64,000 nt of DNA, from contig NZ_CP031599.1 in NCBI RefSeq assembly GCF_008728195.1, positions 372,001-436,000 on the forward strand. The letters are read 5' to 3'. Shown piece after piece: positions 25,810 through 34,369 of this stretch (positions are counted from its first letter, which is position 1; the number at the start of each line of letters is the position of its first letter). A program made the translations under genes and the position numbers. The notes beneath the pieces were generated by a model. It was not told the DNA's origin. It ran no database searches and saw nothing but the letters and a program-made list of their open reading frames with translations. The DNA comes from Roseovarius indicus. Its GTDB lineage: Bacteria; Pseudomonadota; Alphaproteobacteria; Rhodobacterales; Rhodobacteraceae.

Positions 25810-26762
25810 ACTTCGCCGCCTCCTGATTGAGATGCAGGCGCCTCGCTATCAACTTCATTTCCAAGCATCGCTTTCCGCCGGTGAACTAGCGCTATACCCA
25901 AGAATATCATAACGATCCCGATGATCTGCAAGAGCGATAGACGCTCGCCATAGATCACGAAACCCAAGGTCAACCCGAAGACTGGAATGAGAAAGCTGAA
26001 GGCGTTGGCCCGGTTCAAGGGAACCGTTTCAAGCGCCGTAAACCATAACCAATAAACAAGAGCGGAGCCTGCCAAGGCCAAGGCAAGAAGTGAAGCTATA
26101 AACGTGAACGTCCAATTTATTGTGGTAGGCTCCTCCGTGACCAAAGCCGCAATGGCCAGTGGTACGCTGCCCAACAGCATCTGCAATCCCATCGCCGAAA
26201 GGCTATCAACCTTTCCTGCAATAGATTTTATCATGACGTTGCTGAACGTAACGCCCGCGGCTGCAAGAATGATGTAGAGAACGCCAATTGCATAACTCTC
26301 GTTTCGTTCCGCAAGAAAATCTGGCAACGCAATCAGCACGATTCCCGCGAAGCCCGCGAACAAACCCGAGCCACCTCGAATAGACAACTTTTCTCCCAGC
26401 CAAAGCGCCGCGAGAACAGCTGCCAGGAGAGGTTGTGTATTCGCTATCACTGTAGCAAGGCCGGGCGAAACGAACTCTGCCGCATGAAACATCCCAAGAA
26501 AGCCGAGACTTGTCGCACCTAGGCCAACTCCTGAAAGCGTCATCCAAACCCGCCATCCACGCGGAAAGGGTCGACCCAGGACAAGCGCCAAAAGCGTAAG
26601 AATAATGCCTGCCAGGGCCGCCCTCATAGCTGCGAAGGTCAGGTGGGGCGAGTATTCAAGTCCGGCCACGATGACGGGAAAACACAACGCCCAAAGCACC
26701 ATGGCAAAGACAATCTTCAAAGTCGCAACTGGTGTCATGGGTAGTCCTAACGTCAAAGACAA
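25806..26762 (-). CDS. EamA/DMT-family transporter
   Basis: A 318-residue inner-membrane protein with ten predicted hydrophobic segments in two EamA repeats (about 10-145 and 160-290), the usual length for DMT exporters of small metabolites. The substrate is unknown. The last four bases are shared with the sigma gene start (ATGA 25806-25809), so expression of the two is coupled. The N-terminal ATG 26762 is supported by family length; ATG at codon 9 (MTPVATLK) is possible. Confidence 0.85.
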   Translation of the reverse strand: MSLTLGLPMTPVATLKIVFAMVLWALCFPVIVAGLEYSPHLTFAAMRAALAGIILTLLALVLGRPFPRGWRVWMTLSGVGLGATSLGFLGMFHAAEFVSPGLATVIANTQPLLAAVLAALWLGEKLSIRGGSGLFAGFAGIVLIALPDFLAERNESYAIGVLYIILAAAGVTFSNVMIKSIAGKVDSLSAMGLQMLLGSVPLAIAALVTEEPTTINWTFTFIASLLALALAGSALVYWLWFTALETVPLNRANAFSFLIPVFGLTLGFVIYGERLSLLQIIGIVMIFLGIALVHRRKAMLGNEVDSEAPASQSGGGEV

Positions 26763-26817
26763 ACACCTTCGTCCTCAGCTGCATTTACAGGATAAAGCGC
26801 CGCTTGCCGCGGAAATC

Positions 26818-26833
26818 TGTCACCAAATGTAAC
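26818..26833. promoter_or_regulatory. 16-bp shared motif TGTCACCAAATGTAAC
   Basis: Lies between the divergent EamA and EF-hand genes. The complementary-strand motif at 30104-30119 (GTTACGTTTGGTGACA) is the same sequence with one change, also between divergent genes, one of them an EF-hand paralogue. It is a likely regulator site, perhaps for the response regulator encoded at 30162. Confidence 0.5.
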
Positions 26834-26940
26834 CAGTTGGGGTTTTGCGACAGAACGTTACACGACCACTCCATGAGCCCGTTGCATAGCACATCCGATT
26901 TGCCATGTTTGTCAGGCAATAAGCCAAAAGGAGGCATTCT

Positions 26941-27219
26941 ATGAAACGCAACACAACACTTATCCTCGCAACCTTGTTTTCCACAGCTCTCGGCGGAGCC
27001 GCACTCGCAGACATGGGGTATGTAACCGGGCATCATGAACTGCCCGACCGCGACAACAATGTCCACATGAATGACACGATGCGCGGACATTTCGATCACG
27101 CCGATCAGAACGGCGACGGCAAGGTCACCCGTGAGGAAGCGGAGGCGCACATGCAGGCCGCATCAGAGTTCATGGGGATGGTCGAAGAGCGGTTTGGTAA
27201 TCCGCAGAGAGGCCAATGA
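26941..27219 (+). CDS. periplasmic EF-hand protein
   Basis: A 92-residue protein with a Sec signal peptide (MKRNTTLILATLFSTALGGAALA, cleaved near residue 23; quoted in parts as a hydrophobic stretch 5-22) and one canonical EF-hand loop, DQNGDGKVTREE, near residues 54-65. It would bind Ca2+ in the periplasm. An AAAGGAGG ribosome site precedes the ATG. A close paralogue with the same 'GYxTGHHxLPxR' lead motif is at 29728-30003. Confidence 0.8.
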   Translation: MKRNTTLILATLFSTALGGAALADMGYVTGHHELPDRDNNVHMNDTMRGHFDHADQNGDGKVTREEAEAHMQAASEFMGMVEERFGNPQRGQ

Positions 27220-27459
27220 GGCTATCGAACAGCCGCTCTGGCTAAAAAACGAGAGCCATCGTGTCTGCAAGTGGGAAATGGCTGCGGCGCTTGATATGCG
27301 TCGCAGTCAGGGCCGACATCGAGCGGATAATGACCATAATGTCTTCCAAGCATTGGCTCCGTTCGAATGGCGCACGATCAACACTGCGCGCCAATCTTGG
27401 CGGCATACTGGGATCAACGCCTACACAGAAAAGCTAAGTCCGAAAGAGGAAACGATCAT
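27220..27459. other. 240-base gap, no gene seen
   Basis: Between the EF-hand gene and the broken beta-propeller gene. An open frame crosses it on the plus strand but shows no ribosome site or coding character. A GAAAGAGGA ribosome site for the next gene is at its right edge. Confidence 0.4.
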
Positions 27460-28433
27460 ATGAGAACTCCGCTCATGACAATTGGGGCTGCATTAGTGGC
27501 TAGCAGCGCTGCAATAGCCGATGTCTACATTCCTGAGGGAGAGCTCGGAACGGTTCTTCATCTGGACGAAAATTACTAGGTGGCGGGCCGCATAGAAGGG
27601 CTGGACAATGTTCACGGGCTGGCAGGCGCACCGAAACGAGGCATTCTGGTGGCCGGCAGTCTCTCGGAAAACCGAGGCGATAAGATGGCCAAGCCCTCCC
27701 AAGTTTCCGAGGAGGATCACGAAGCCCATCACGGCGGCGGAGAAATGGTTGAGCCAACCGCGGCGAGTCTGGTCACCTTGGTCGATGCCGACAGTCACAA
27801 AATACTGAGCCGCACCGAAGTGCCCGGCATTGTTCACCATGTTGGCATTTCTATAGATGAACGCTTTGGGGCAGTGACGCATCCCTGCCTTGATGCCGTA
27901 TCGTTGATAGACCTCGACAGCGGCGAGGTAACGGACACAATCGCTACGGGACCGATCCCCGAATATGTGGTTGCGGATCCGGAGACTGGGAAATTCTTCG
28001 TTTCGAATGCCGGAAACAACACAATCAGCGAACTCGATCCAGACGACGGGATCGTAACTCGGAGCTTCAAATTGCAAGGCCCACCTAAGCACATGCTGCT
28101 GCTTGCAAGAGCCCGTCAATTGATTGTCAGCGAGTCTGATACCGGCAGGGTTTCCATAGTCGATGCCGACAATGGCGAAACTCTTGATACGTTCGAAATT
28201 TGCGGCGACCTTCATGGCGTCGCGGCCGGGTGGTGCGCATTGATCGCGACACAGGTGAACGCCTTGAAGTTAAAGTCGGACTTGAACCCTATCATATGAC
28301 GCGCGTGGGCGACGCGCTTATGGTGAGCAGCGCCGCCAAGAACGAGCTATGGGTTCTCGATCCGAAAACGCTTGATCTGCTCGTGATTGTCGAGACGGAC
28401 AGCACCGGGCATCAATTCGTCCCCATGCCATAG
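27460..28433 (+). pseudogene. YncE-like periplasmic beta-propeller protein, broken
   Basis: A signal-peptide-bearing YncE/YVTN-type propeller gene of about 324 codons. It starts MRTPLMTIGAALVA at 27460. A TAG stop at 27577-27579 (…LDENY-stop-VAGRIEGLDN) interrupts after 39 codons. Near 28220, one missing G ('GDLHGVAG | RVVRIDRDTGERLE') shifts the frame again. The remaining parts line up as a normal propeller, with repeated 'VSNAGNNTISELDPDDG'-type blades and a His-rich loop 'EEDHEAHHGGGE'. Such proteins sometimes act as metal chaperones (AztD-like). One nonsense change plus one frameshift makes true inactivation more likely than error alone. Confidence 0.7.
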
Positions 28434-28447
28434 ACGAAGCGAACCAA

Positions 28448-28475
28448 GGTGGCGGGCGCAAACGTACCCGCCACC
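28448..28475. terminator. bidirectional hairpin between convergent genes
   Basis: GGTGGCGGG and CCCGCCACC form a perfect 9-base-pair stem with a 10-base loop, 15 bases after the propeller gene and 56 before the end of the convergent DMT gene. No clear T-run. Confidence 0.5.
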
Positions 28476-28530
28476 GCGACGATCAGCCGATGGGTCAAAC
28501 TTCATCCGGTTAACGCATTTTTGCCTACAA

Positions 28531-29556
28531 TTATACGCCCTTAAAGTTCACATCTTTCTCGAGTTCCAAGGACTTCTTTCGGGCACTTTCCCTTTTGCGA
28601 ACTGCGCTTTTTCGTCCAGATCGGGCCACCCAAATACCAAAAACCATCAAAACCCCTCCTGGAATCAAGCCCGATCCAGGGTCTTCGTTTAAGATCACCA
28701 TCGCTATCGCGATAGCAGCCAGTGGTGAAAAGGAGGTGGCCAGCGAAACATCCCCTGCCTTCGCATGTTTCAACCCCAAGTTCCACGCAAGCTGCCCGAT
28801 AATGATGATGAGAATTACGTATACCCAGATCCATTTGAGCAGGATCGGCTGGAGCATCTCCCCGAAATGATGGTGACCAGAAAAACCGATCTGGAAGCAG
28901 ACGTAAATCAAGGTACCGACCACGGTCCTGAATATCGGGAAGACACCAAATGGAACCGTTTGCAGACTTGTCCTGGTGATGATTGTTGAAACAGTAAACG
29001 ACAATGTGGCGACGAGAGCTGCGACCTCTCCAAGACCAATGGTGTGCCCGATATCGTCATCTTTGAATGCCAGAATGACGACTGCTCCCACCAGAATGAT
29101 TAGGTTTCCCGCCATCGCTCTGAAATCAAATCGTTCACCCAGAAAGATAGCAGCAAGAACGAGGAAAGTTGGGGGGTCAATCCGGCCAGCTATTACAACG
29201 TTCGTTACGCTGGTGTTCTCCAGAGCAAAAAAATACAGCCCAGGCGTGACGGCCGAAGACAGCACTGCAGATACGGTCAAAAGCACCCATTCACGCGAAG
29301 AAAGACCACGAAGTTTTGTAAGCTCCCAGTCTCTTCCAAAGGCAAGCGACATAGGTATGAGCGAGATCAAAGACCCTAAAACCAGAAGGTTTGCGAAAGT
29401 GATCACGTTGTGGCCGTTGATGCGGTTCGCATCTCCTATGTTGACCAACATGGTCACGACGGAGTTGGATGCTGCGTAGATGATGACGGCCAGCCAACAA
29501 GACAACACACCCCACTTCGCCATGGTCGAATTGTTAAAGGCAGCGTCCCTTACCAT
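28531..29556 (-). CDS. EamA/DMT-family transporter
   Basis: About 341 residues with ten hydrophobic segments in two EamA repeats, and a charged C-terminal tail (…RKSAVRKRESARKKSLELEKD, basic, cytoplasmic; described by position, last 35 residues). The substrate is unknown. I place the start at ATG 29556 (MVRDAAFNN); ATG 29523 (MAKWGVL) is equally possible, because the first membrane segment begins after it. It is not closely similar to the EamA protein at 25806. Confidence 0.8.
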   Translation of the reverse strand: MVRDAAFNNSTMAKWGVLSCWLAVIIYAASNSVVTMLVNIGDANRINGHNVITFANLLVLGSLISLIPMSLAFGRDWELTKLRGLSSREWVLLTVSAVLSSAVTPGLYFFALENTSVTNVVIAGRIDPPTFLVLAAIFLGERFDFRAMAGNLIILVGAVVILAFKDDDIGHTIGLGEVAALVATLSFTVSTIITRTSLQTVPFGVFPIFRTVVGTLIYVCFQIGFSGHHHFGEMLQPILLKWIWVYVILIIIIGQLAWNLGLKHAKAGDVSLATSFSPLAAIAIAMVILNEDPGSGLIPGGVLMVFGIWVARSGRKSAVRKRESARKKSLELEKDVNFKGV

Positions 29557-29727
29557 AACCAAGGTATTCGACCTTATAGACTGAGTACAAGAACATTGCA
29601 GCGCCAACACGGACCGCCGCGTTTGGGTGCGACTTTTTCAAATTAAATGGGCTGCCTGCGCTACGCGGATTGAGGCATGCCGATGTTGCACTTGCCTCAC
29701 TGATCTCTGGCGAGAGATCGTTTGCGA

Positions 29728-30003
29728 TCAGAAGCCTGGATTAGCAAATTCGCCAAGCAATGCATTTCGCTTGAACCATTTGTCGCGGCCGTCGTGGACC
29801 TCGACCTCCTCGCGTGATGCCACCCCGTCTTGGTTGCGGTCTATGTGACGGAAGTGCGCTTTCATCGTGTCGCCCGAGTGGGAAAATTCGCTACGCTCGG
29901 GCAGTTTGTGATGTCCGGTGCCATAACCGCTTTCTGCCAAGACCGCGCTGCCAGCAGCGAGGGCGGCAGCTGCAGTGAGAATCAACGTGAGATTGTGCTC
30001 CAT
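29728..30003 (-). CDS. periplasmic EF-hand protein (paralogue)
   Basis: A 91-residue secreted protein, signal peptide about residues 1-23, then 'GYGTGHHKLPERSEF' and one EF-hand loop, DRNQDGVASREE, at about 55-66. It shares the 'GYxTGHHxLPxR … H-DTM-x-HF' core with the protein at 26941. A ribosome site (AAAAGGAG) lies before ATG 30003. It is divergent from the response regulator gene, with the shared 16-base motif between them. Confidence 0.8.
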   Translation of the reverse strand: MEHNLTLILTAAAALAAGSAVLAESGYGTGHHKLPERSEFSHSGDTMKAHFRHIDRNQDGVASREEVEVHDGRDKWFKRNALLGEFANPGF

Positions 30004-30103
30004 TGGTTCACTCCTTTTATTTTCTTATCGTGACCAACCATAATCCAGTGTCGGGAACTTGCCGAAGGTGAACATGTATCAATCTGTAGCAAACCCCGGC
30101 TTT

Positions 30104-30119
30104 GTTACGTTTGGTGACA
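30104..30119. promoter_or_regulatory. 16-bp shared motif GTTACGTTTGGTGACA
   Basis: Reverse complement of the 26818-26833 motif with one difference, 43 bases before the response regulator ATG and about 100 bases upstream of the divergent EF-hand gene. Confidence 0.5.
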
Positions 30120-30161
30120 AATTTCCTCGGCATCAATCTTTGGACCAGTTAAATACCAAGC

Positions 30162-30884
30162 ATGAAGAACTCGCCCCATATACTACTGGTCGATGACAGC
30201 GCCGATATTCGCAAAGCCGTTACCCGATATCTGGAAAAGAATGACATGCGCGTCACAAGTGCCGTCGACGCAGCCCAGATGGATGACCTGCTCAAGGTTG
30301 GACGCTATGACCTCGTTGTGCTTGACGTTATGATGCCCGGCGAAGATGGAATATCGGTCTGTCGCCGCCTTTCCGCCGAGGCGGTGGCCCCAATTCTTAT
30401 GCTGACCGCGCTTAGCGAGGAAATGGACCGCATTGTCGGCCTTGAGGTTGGCGCGGATGACTATTTGTGCAAACCCTTCAATCCTCGCGAACTGCTGGCG
30501 CGGATAAGGGCAATACTGCGCCGTGCACAAAGACCGGAACCGCTGGCCGGAAGTCTTACAGCAAGCCGCGTAAAGTTCGCGGATTGGACGCTCGAAACCG
30601 ACACACGCCGTCTTGTCGCGGCAGATGGCCGAGAGGATGTGCTGACAACATCAGAGTTCAAACTGCTGACAATCCTGCTGGAACGCCCGCGTATCGTGAT
30701 GAGCCGTGAGCAGCTTTTTGACCTGACGGTTGGACGAACTCCCCCCGCTTTTGACCGGACCATCGACAACCAGGTCAGCCGACTGAGGAGGAAGATTGAG
30801 TACAACCCGGGACGACCAAAAATCATCACCACGGTTCGAAACGGGGGCTACTGCCTTGCAACGGATGTCGAGGTGCAGCAGTGA
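30162..30884 (+). CDS. OmpR-family response regulator
   Basis: A 240-residue two-domain regulator. The receiver domain has the acidic pair DD at 11-12, the phospho-acceptor D55 (VVLDVMMPG) and Lys near 105 in CKPFNPRELLAR. The C-terminal winged helix of the OmpR/PhoB type ends with 'ITTVRNGGYCLA', close to the usual 'VRGVGYRL'. It overlaps the sensor kinase gene by four bases (ATGA 30881-30884). Given the Met/His-rich sensor and the island context, copper or another soft metal is the probable signal. Confidence 0.92.
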   Translation: MKNSPHILLVDDSADIRKAVTRYLEKNDMRVTSAVDAAQMDDLLKVGRYDLVVLDVMMPGEDGISVCRRLSAEAVAPILMLTALSEEMDRIVGLEVGADDYLCKPFNPRELLARIRAILRRAQRPEPLAGSLTASRVKFADWTLETDTRRLVAADGREDVLTTSEFKLLTILLERPRIVMSREQLFDLTVGRTPPAFDRTIDNQVSRLRRKIEYNPGRPKIITTVRNGGYCLATDVEVQQ

Positions 30885-32293
30885 TCCGCAAGCGTCTGGA
30901 TAGCTTGCGTGTCCAGCTTCTGCTGCTCATTATAGGCAGCCTCCTTGTGGCGCAGACAATAAGCCTCTGGCTGTTCGTGGACGAACGCGGCCTCGCCGTG
31001 CGCGCTGCGATCGGGGCAGAGGCGGCCGGACGCGCAGCGAATGTGGCGCTTCTCCTCGAACGGGCGCCACCGGACCTGCATGCCTCTATCCTCCGGGCCG
31101 CTGACTCCCCGCTTGCAAGGTTTCGGATCGACCCGCAGGCAGCTGTGGACCATCTTGATCACCGTGCAAAAGGAGCGGTTGAAGCGCGTATCAGGTCGTT
31201 GCTGGGTGCCGAAGACAGCCGCGAGATTCGCGTGGAGTTGCATGAAGTCGAGCGCGCATTCCCGCCAATGAAGATGATGCCACCGCAGATGGTAGCCGAG
31301 CACAAACAGATGATGCATGACAAGATATCAGGGCTTGAACTAACGCTCTCTATCGCGCTTGCAGGTGGCACTTGGCTGAATGTCGATACGCGCTTTCAGC
31401 GCCCGCCGCTGCAATGGCCGGTCTTTTCCGCGGTGAGCTTTGGCTTAACGGCGGCCTTGCTAATTGGCGTGGCTTGCTGGTACCTGCTTGCCCGCCTGAC
31501 GTGGCCGCTCAGGCGTTTAGCCCAAGCCGCCGACAGTCTGGGTCGTGGTGAGGAAAGGGAACCGCTTCCGGTCGCTGGTCCAAGCGAAGTCAGAGATTTG
31601 ACGGATACCTTCAATCGCATGCAGGAACGACTGATGCGCACGGTTGCGGACAAGACGCGTATCATGGCCGCTCTGGGTCATGATCTGCGCTCGCCACTGA
31701 CCGCCTTGCGGGTTCACGCAGAGATGGTGGAGGAGGAGGAGACGCGCGACGCCTTGGTGAAATCCATCGAGGAGATGCAGGATATGGTCGAGCGCACGCT
31801 GGCTTTTGCGCGCGGCATGGCAATCAGTGAACCCCCGGAAACGGTGGAGTTGGGAAAATTTCTCACAGAGCTGAAACGGGACATGGTGGACGCCTTCCAA
31901 CTCGAAACGGACGCACCGCTTCAGATAAGGCTTCGACCTAATTCTATGCGCCGAGCTCTGCGGAACATCGTGGATAATGCAGTGCGCTATGGTGAAGGTG
32001 TCGAGGTCACCTATACCCGGGAGTATGACAGAGCCCTGATCTTAGTTCGCGATCATGGCCCCGGCATCCCTGACACTCAGCTTGAAGAGGTTTTCGAACC
32101 TTTTTTCCGAGTCGAGACGTCACGCTCTCGCGAGACAGGCGGCACCGGTCTCGGCCTGTCAATCGCACGCACCATCTTGCGATCGCATGGTGGCGACATC
32201 ACATTGCGGAACCACCCGGACGGTGGGCTTCTCGTGCGACTCGATTTGCCGTTCTCACAAAGTTTCAACCATCAAGAAAGGACAAGATCATGA
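30881..32293 (+). CDS. sensor histidine kinase with Met/His-rich sensor loop
   Basis: A 470-residue membrane kinase. Transmembrane helices are at about 12-32 and 183-205, with a periplasmic domain between, containing 'PPMKMMPPQMVAEHKQMMH' (about 128-146), six Met and two His that could bind Cu(I). HAMP follows (about 206-258), then the HisKA H-box with H267 (GHDLRSPL), and the ATP-binding domain with N-box NIVDNAVRYG, G1 DHGPGIP and G2 GTGLGLSIA. It is coupled by overlap to the regulator before it and the SHOCT gene after it (ATGA 32290-32293). Confidence 0.92.
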   Translation: MIRKRLDSLRVQLLLLIIGSLLVAQTISLWLFVDERGLAVRAAIGAEAAGRAANVALLLERAPPDLHASILRAADSPLARFRIDPQAAVDHLDHRAKGAVEARIRSLLGAEDSREIRVELHEVERAFPPMKMMPPQMVAEHKQMMHDKISGLELTLSIALAGGTWLNVDTRFQRPPLQWPVFSAVSFGLTAALLIGVACWYLLARLTWPLRRLAQAADSLGRGEEREPLPVAGPSEVRDLTDTFNRMQERLMRTVADKTRIMAALGHDLRSPLTALRVHAEMVEEEETRDALVKSIEEMQDMVERTLAFARGMAISEPPETVELGKFLTELKRDMVDAFQLETDAPLQIRLRPNSMRRALRNIVDNAVRYGEGVEVTYTREYDRALILVRDHGPGIPDTQLEEVFEPFFRVETSRSRETGGTGLGLSIARTILRSHGGDITLRNHPDGGLLVRLDLPFSQSFNHQERTRS

Positions 32294-32610
32294 ATGACTA
32301 TATTTGGGTGAAAACCAGCGTGATCGCTCTGTTGGCGGGCACAGTGCCGGCGCTCGCGGATCCGGGCAGCAATGGCAATGACACCTTCGGGCACATGATG
32401 TGGGGAGGTGCCCACGGTTGGTGGGGAGGCTTGGGAATGATCCTTTTCTGGGGGCTGATTATCGCCGTTGCCGTTTTCGTTTTTCGTATGCTCACCAGCA
32501 ACCGCATTGGCGAGACCCGCGATGCGATGAAGATCCTCAAGGAACGCTATGCGCGCGGTGAGATCGACGAAGAAGAGTTTCTGCGCCGCAAGCAGCAACT
32601 CCAAGGTTGA
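32290..32610 (+). CDS. SHOCT-domain membrane protein
   Basis: A 106-residue protein. It begins with a signal/anchor segment (about 8-23), then 'HMMWGGAHGWWGG' (35-47), one transmembrane helix (about 48-67) and a C-terminal SHOCT motif ('LKERYARGEIDEEEFLRRK', about 83-101). Met/His/Trp-rich segments before the helix suggest metal contact. Third gene of the two-component operon; such small proteins often accompany copper-responsive systems. Confidence 0.75.
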   Translation: MNDYIWVKTSVIALLAGTVPALADPGSNGNDTFGHMMWGGAHGWWGGLGMILFWGLIIAVAVFVFRMLTSNRIGETRDAMKILKERYARGEIDEEEFLRRKQQLQG

Positions 32611-33245
32611 GCCATTCTGGCCCATCGCGGCGGCGCTTGGTCCGCTCGGAAGCCAGACAGGCGGGGTGTGGTTGCTCTTTTTCTGGCAGACTGTTGCCTT
32701 CTGATGCGCTTGGTTCGCACACTGAATGAAAAAGCATTCCGTAGCGGTCAAAGATTTCCGGATACCGCGCAATGGTGTCATCGGGACGTATCCAGGCTGC
32801 CTGAATGGCAATGACGTCAGGCGTGCGGAGGCGGAGGTACGGGATTATTCATCGGAACTGGCCGCTAACCCCTGTTGCGGTCACAAATCGCGATCACGAG
32901 AACCAGCAAACCGAACCCGAGTGGCCGCACGCTCTGGACTGCTTTTCTCATGTTATGCCCCGCCGTTCCAAAACTTCCTTGTATCGCGCCGCATCTCGAG
33001 GATGTCACGTTTCCGTGAGCGGCGAGATCAGGAACTCTTCGTGGCGATCGGAACCGGTGATCACAGCAATACCATTAGAACGCTATTCGTTCAGTTTGCA
33101 CCCCTTTGGAACTTGGGATTAAAAGTTCTGGGCTGCCAGCAAAGCCTCTCCGTCTTTTGTGCACGCGCCGAACGAAACCGAACAGACTCCGAGCGCGAAC
33201 ACAGCCAAGACCAAAGCGGCTCGCGCAAAGAGTTTCCGCAGTCGC
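32611..33245. other. 635-base gap, no convincing gene
   Basis: Short open frames exist on both strands, but none has a good ribosome site with a recognisable product. A minus-strand 28-codon frame (MRKAVQSVRPLGFGLLV…, about 32860-32950) has one hydrophobic segment and could be a micropeptide, but the evidence is thin. The stretch may hold decayed genes or the promoter region of the operon starting at 33715. Confidence 0.35.
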
Positions 33246-33542
33246 CTATTCGGAAGCAACCGTCCTTCCACTCGCAGCCTGTTTTTCTGCGGCCTCGGAG
33301 GTGCTTTTCTTCTCGTCACCATGGCAGGATTTACCCATGACACGATGCATCACGAAATGGGCGCCGAGGCAGACAACCAGCGGCGCGAACAAGATCGCGT
33401 TGCTCGTCAGGTCGCTCGAAAGGCCACCCGCCGCAAGATAGAGCACGATGGGTGCCAGCATGATCGCACAGCAAGCCCACATCCCGTATTTCATCAACCT
33501 GCCGGTGGTTTCGTGCGAATCCGGCCTTTCAGTGTTCTTCAT
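33246..33542 (-). CDS. DUF2933-type small membrane protein
   Basis: A 98-residue protein starting MKNTERPDSH, with two hydrophobic segments (about 17-34 and 42-60), then 'HFVMHRVMGKSCHGDEKK', a His/Cys/Met-bearing tail that may bind metal. DUF2933 proteins are common in copper and heavy-metal islands, with unknown function. I chose ATG 33542 over the longer upstream frame because family members start near the first hydrophobic segment. Confidence 0.65.
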   Translation of the reverse strand: MKNTERPDSHETTGRLMKYGMWACCAIMLAPIVLYLAAGGLSSDLTSNAILFAPLVVCLGAHFVMHRVMGKSCHGDEKKSTSEAAEKQAASGRTVASE

Positions 33543-33714
33543 GGTTCCGACTCTCGGTTGTTTTGTCCCTGCTAAAGGCTTCCTCAACGGGAAGGTCAAC
33601 GTTACAAACCGATACGAACTTCACGCTCTTGTCATCCGAACCATCCTTGACCCTCCAATGGAGGAAGGTGGTTAACGCCGCTCAGCTATAGGACCAGAAT
33701 CACGGAGGCAGACC

Positions 33715-34290
33715 ATGGGTGATATTACTTTTAAGGCATTGAATCGGCGGGCCTTTCTGTTTGCTTCGGCCAGCGGGCTGTTGTCGCTCGCAGCACCAAC
33801 CGTGCTGCGCGCTCAGGAGGCTGCGCCGGCGCGCCGGAACATTTCTTCTTTCCGGTTGCATGATTGGCAGGACCATTTCGATTCTCTGGGCAAAGGCATT
33901 CTGCTGTCGGATACCACGACGCGGGTTCTTCAGCATTGGACGGCTGACGGGGAAATGCGCGTATACCCCACATCCGTTCCTATGAGCGACGAGTTGACGC
34001 GCCGCGGCTACAGCGAGATCGTCTACAAGGACGATGCGCCGGATTGGGTGCCCACCCCGTCGATGCGCGAGCGCGATCCGTCTTTGCCGGCATATGTCGC
34101 CCCCGGCCCCGAGAACCCGCTGGGCGTGCGCGCCATGCATCTGACCTGGCAGTACTACCGCATCCATGGGACCGGCGACACGCGCAAGATCGGTCGCAAA
34201 TCCTCCAGCGGCTGCATTGGTCTCTACAACGAAGATATCATCGAAGTGTTCGACAGGACACCAATCGGCACCCAGGTCAAACTTATTTGA
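33715..34290 (+). CDS. L,D-transpeptidase (YkuD family)
   Basis: A 191-residue periplasmic enzyme with a Tat-like signal peptide (NRRAFLFASASG, about 10-21). The YkuD catalytic motif is seen as 'HGTGDTRKIGRKSSSGCIGL', with the nucleophile Cys near residue 171 and the upstream His near 155. It would cross-link peptidoglycan (3-3 bonds) or attach proteins to it. Homologues appear in copper islands next to cytochrome and multicopper oxidase genes. A GGAGG site lies before the ATG. It opens the series 33715-37472. Confidence 0.85.
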   Translation: MGDITFKALNRRAFLFASASGLLSLAAPTVLRAQEAAPARRNISSFRLHDWQDHFDSLGKGILLSDTTTRVLQHWTADGEMRVYPTSVPMSDELTRRGYSEIVYKDDAPDWVPTPSMRERDPSLPAYVAPGPENPLGVRAMHLTWQYYRIHGTGDTRKIGRKSSSGCIGLYNEDIIEVFDRTPIGTQVKLI

Positions 34291-34337
34291 AGTAAGGATC
34301 AAATGAACAAGACAGTTCTGGCCATTCTGGCCTTCGT

Positions 34338-34369
34338 CGTGTTGGGCGGCGCACGTGTTGGGCGGCGCA
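34338..34369 (+). repeat. 16-bp perfect tandem duplication
   Basis: CGTGTTGGGCGGCGCA occurs twice in a row (34338-34353 and 34354-34369) inside the N-terminal membrane-anchor codons of the cytochrome c gene. It adds 16 bases and so shifts the frame. Confidence 0.85.

Noticed and set aside
33119..33343. 74-codon minus-strand frame with one hydrophobic segment
   Set aside because: It overlaps the 3' end of the DUF2933 gene, lacks a clear ribosome site and matches nothing I know; could be real but not supportable.
33530..33551. Possible LexA box GTTC…GTTC
   Set aside because: The spacing is six bases, not seven, and it lies at a gene start without an SOS context.
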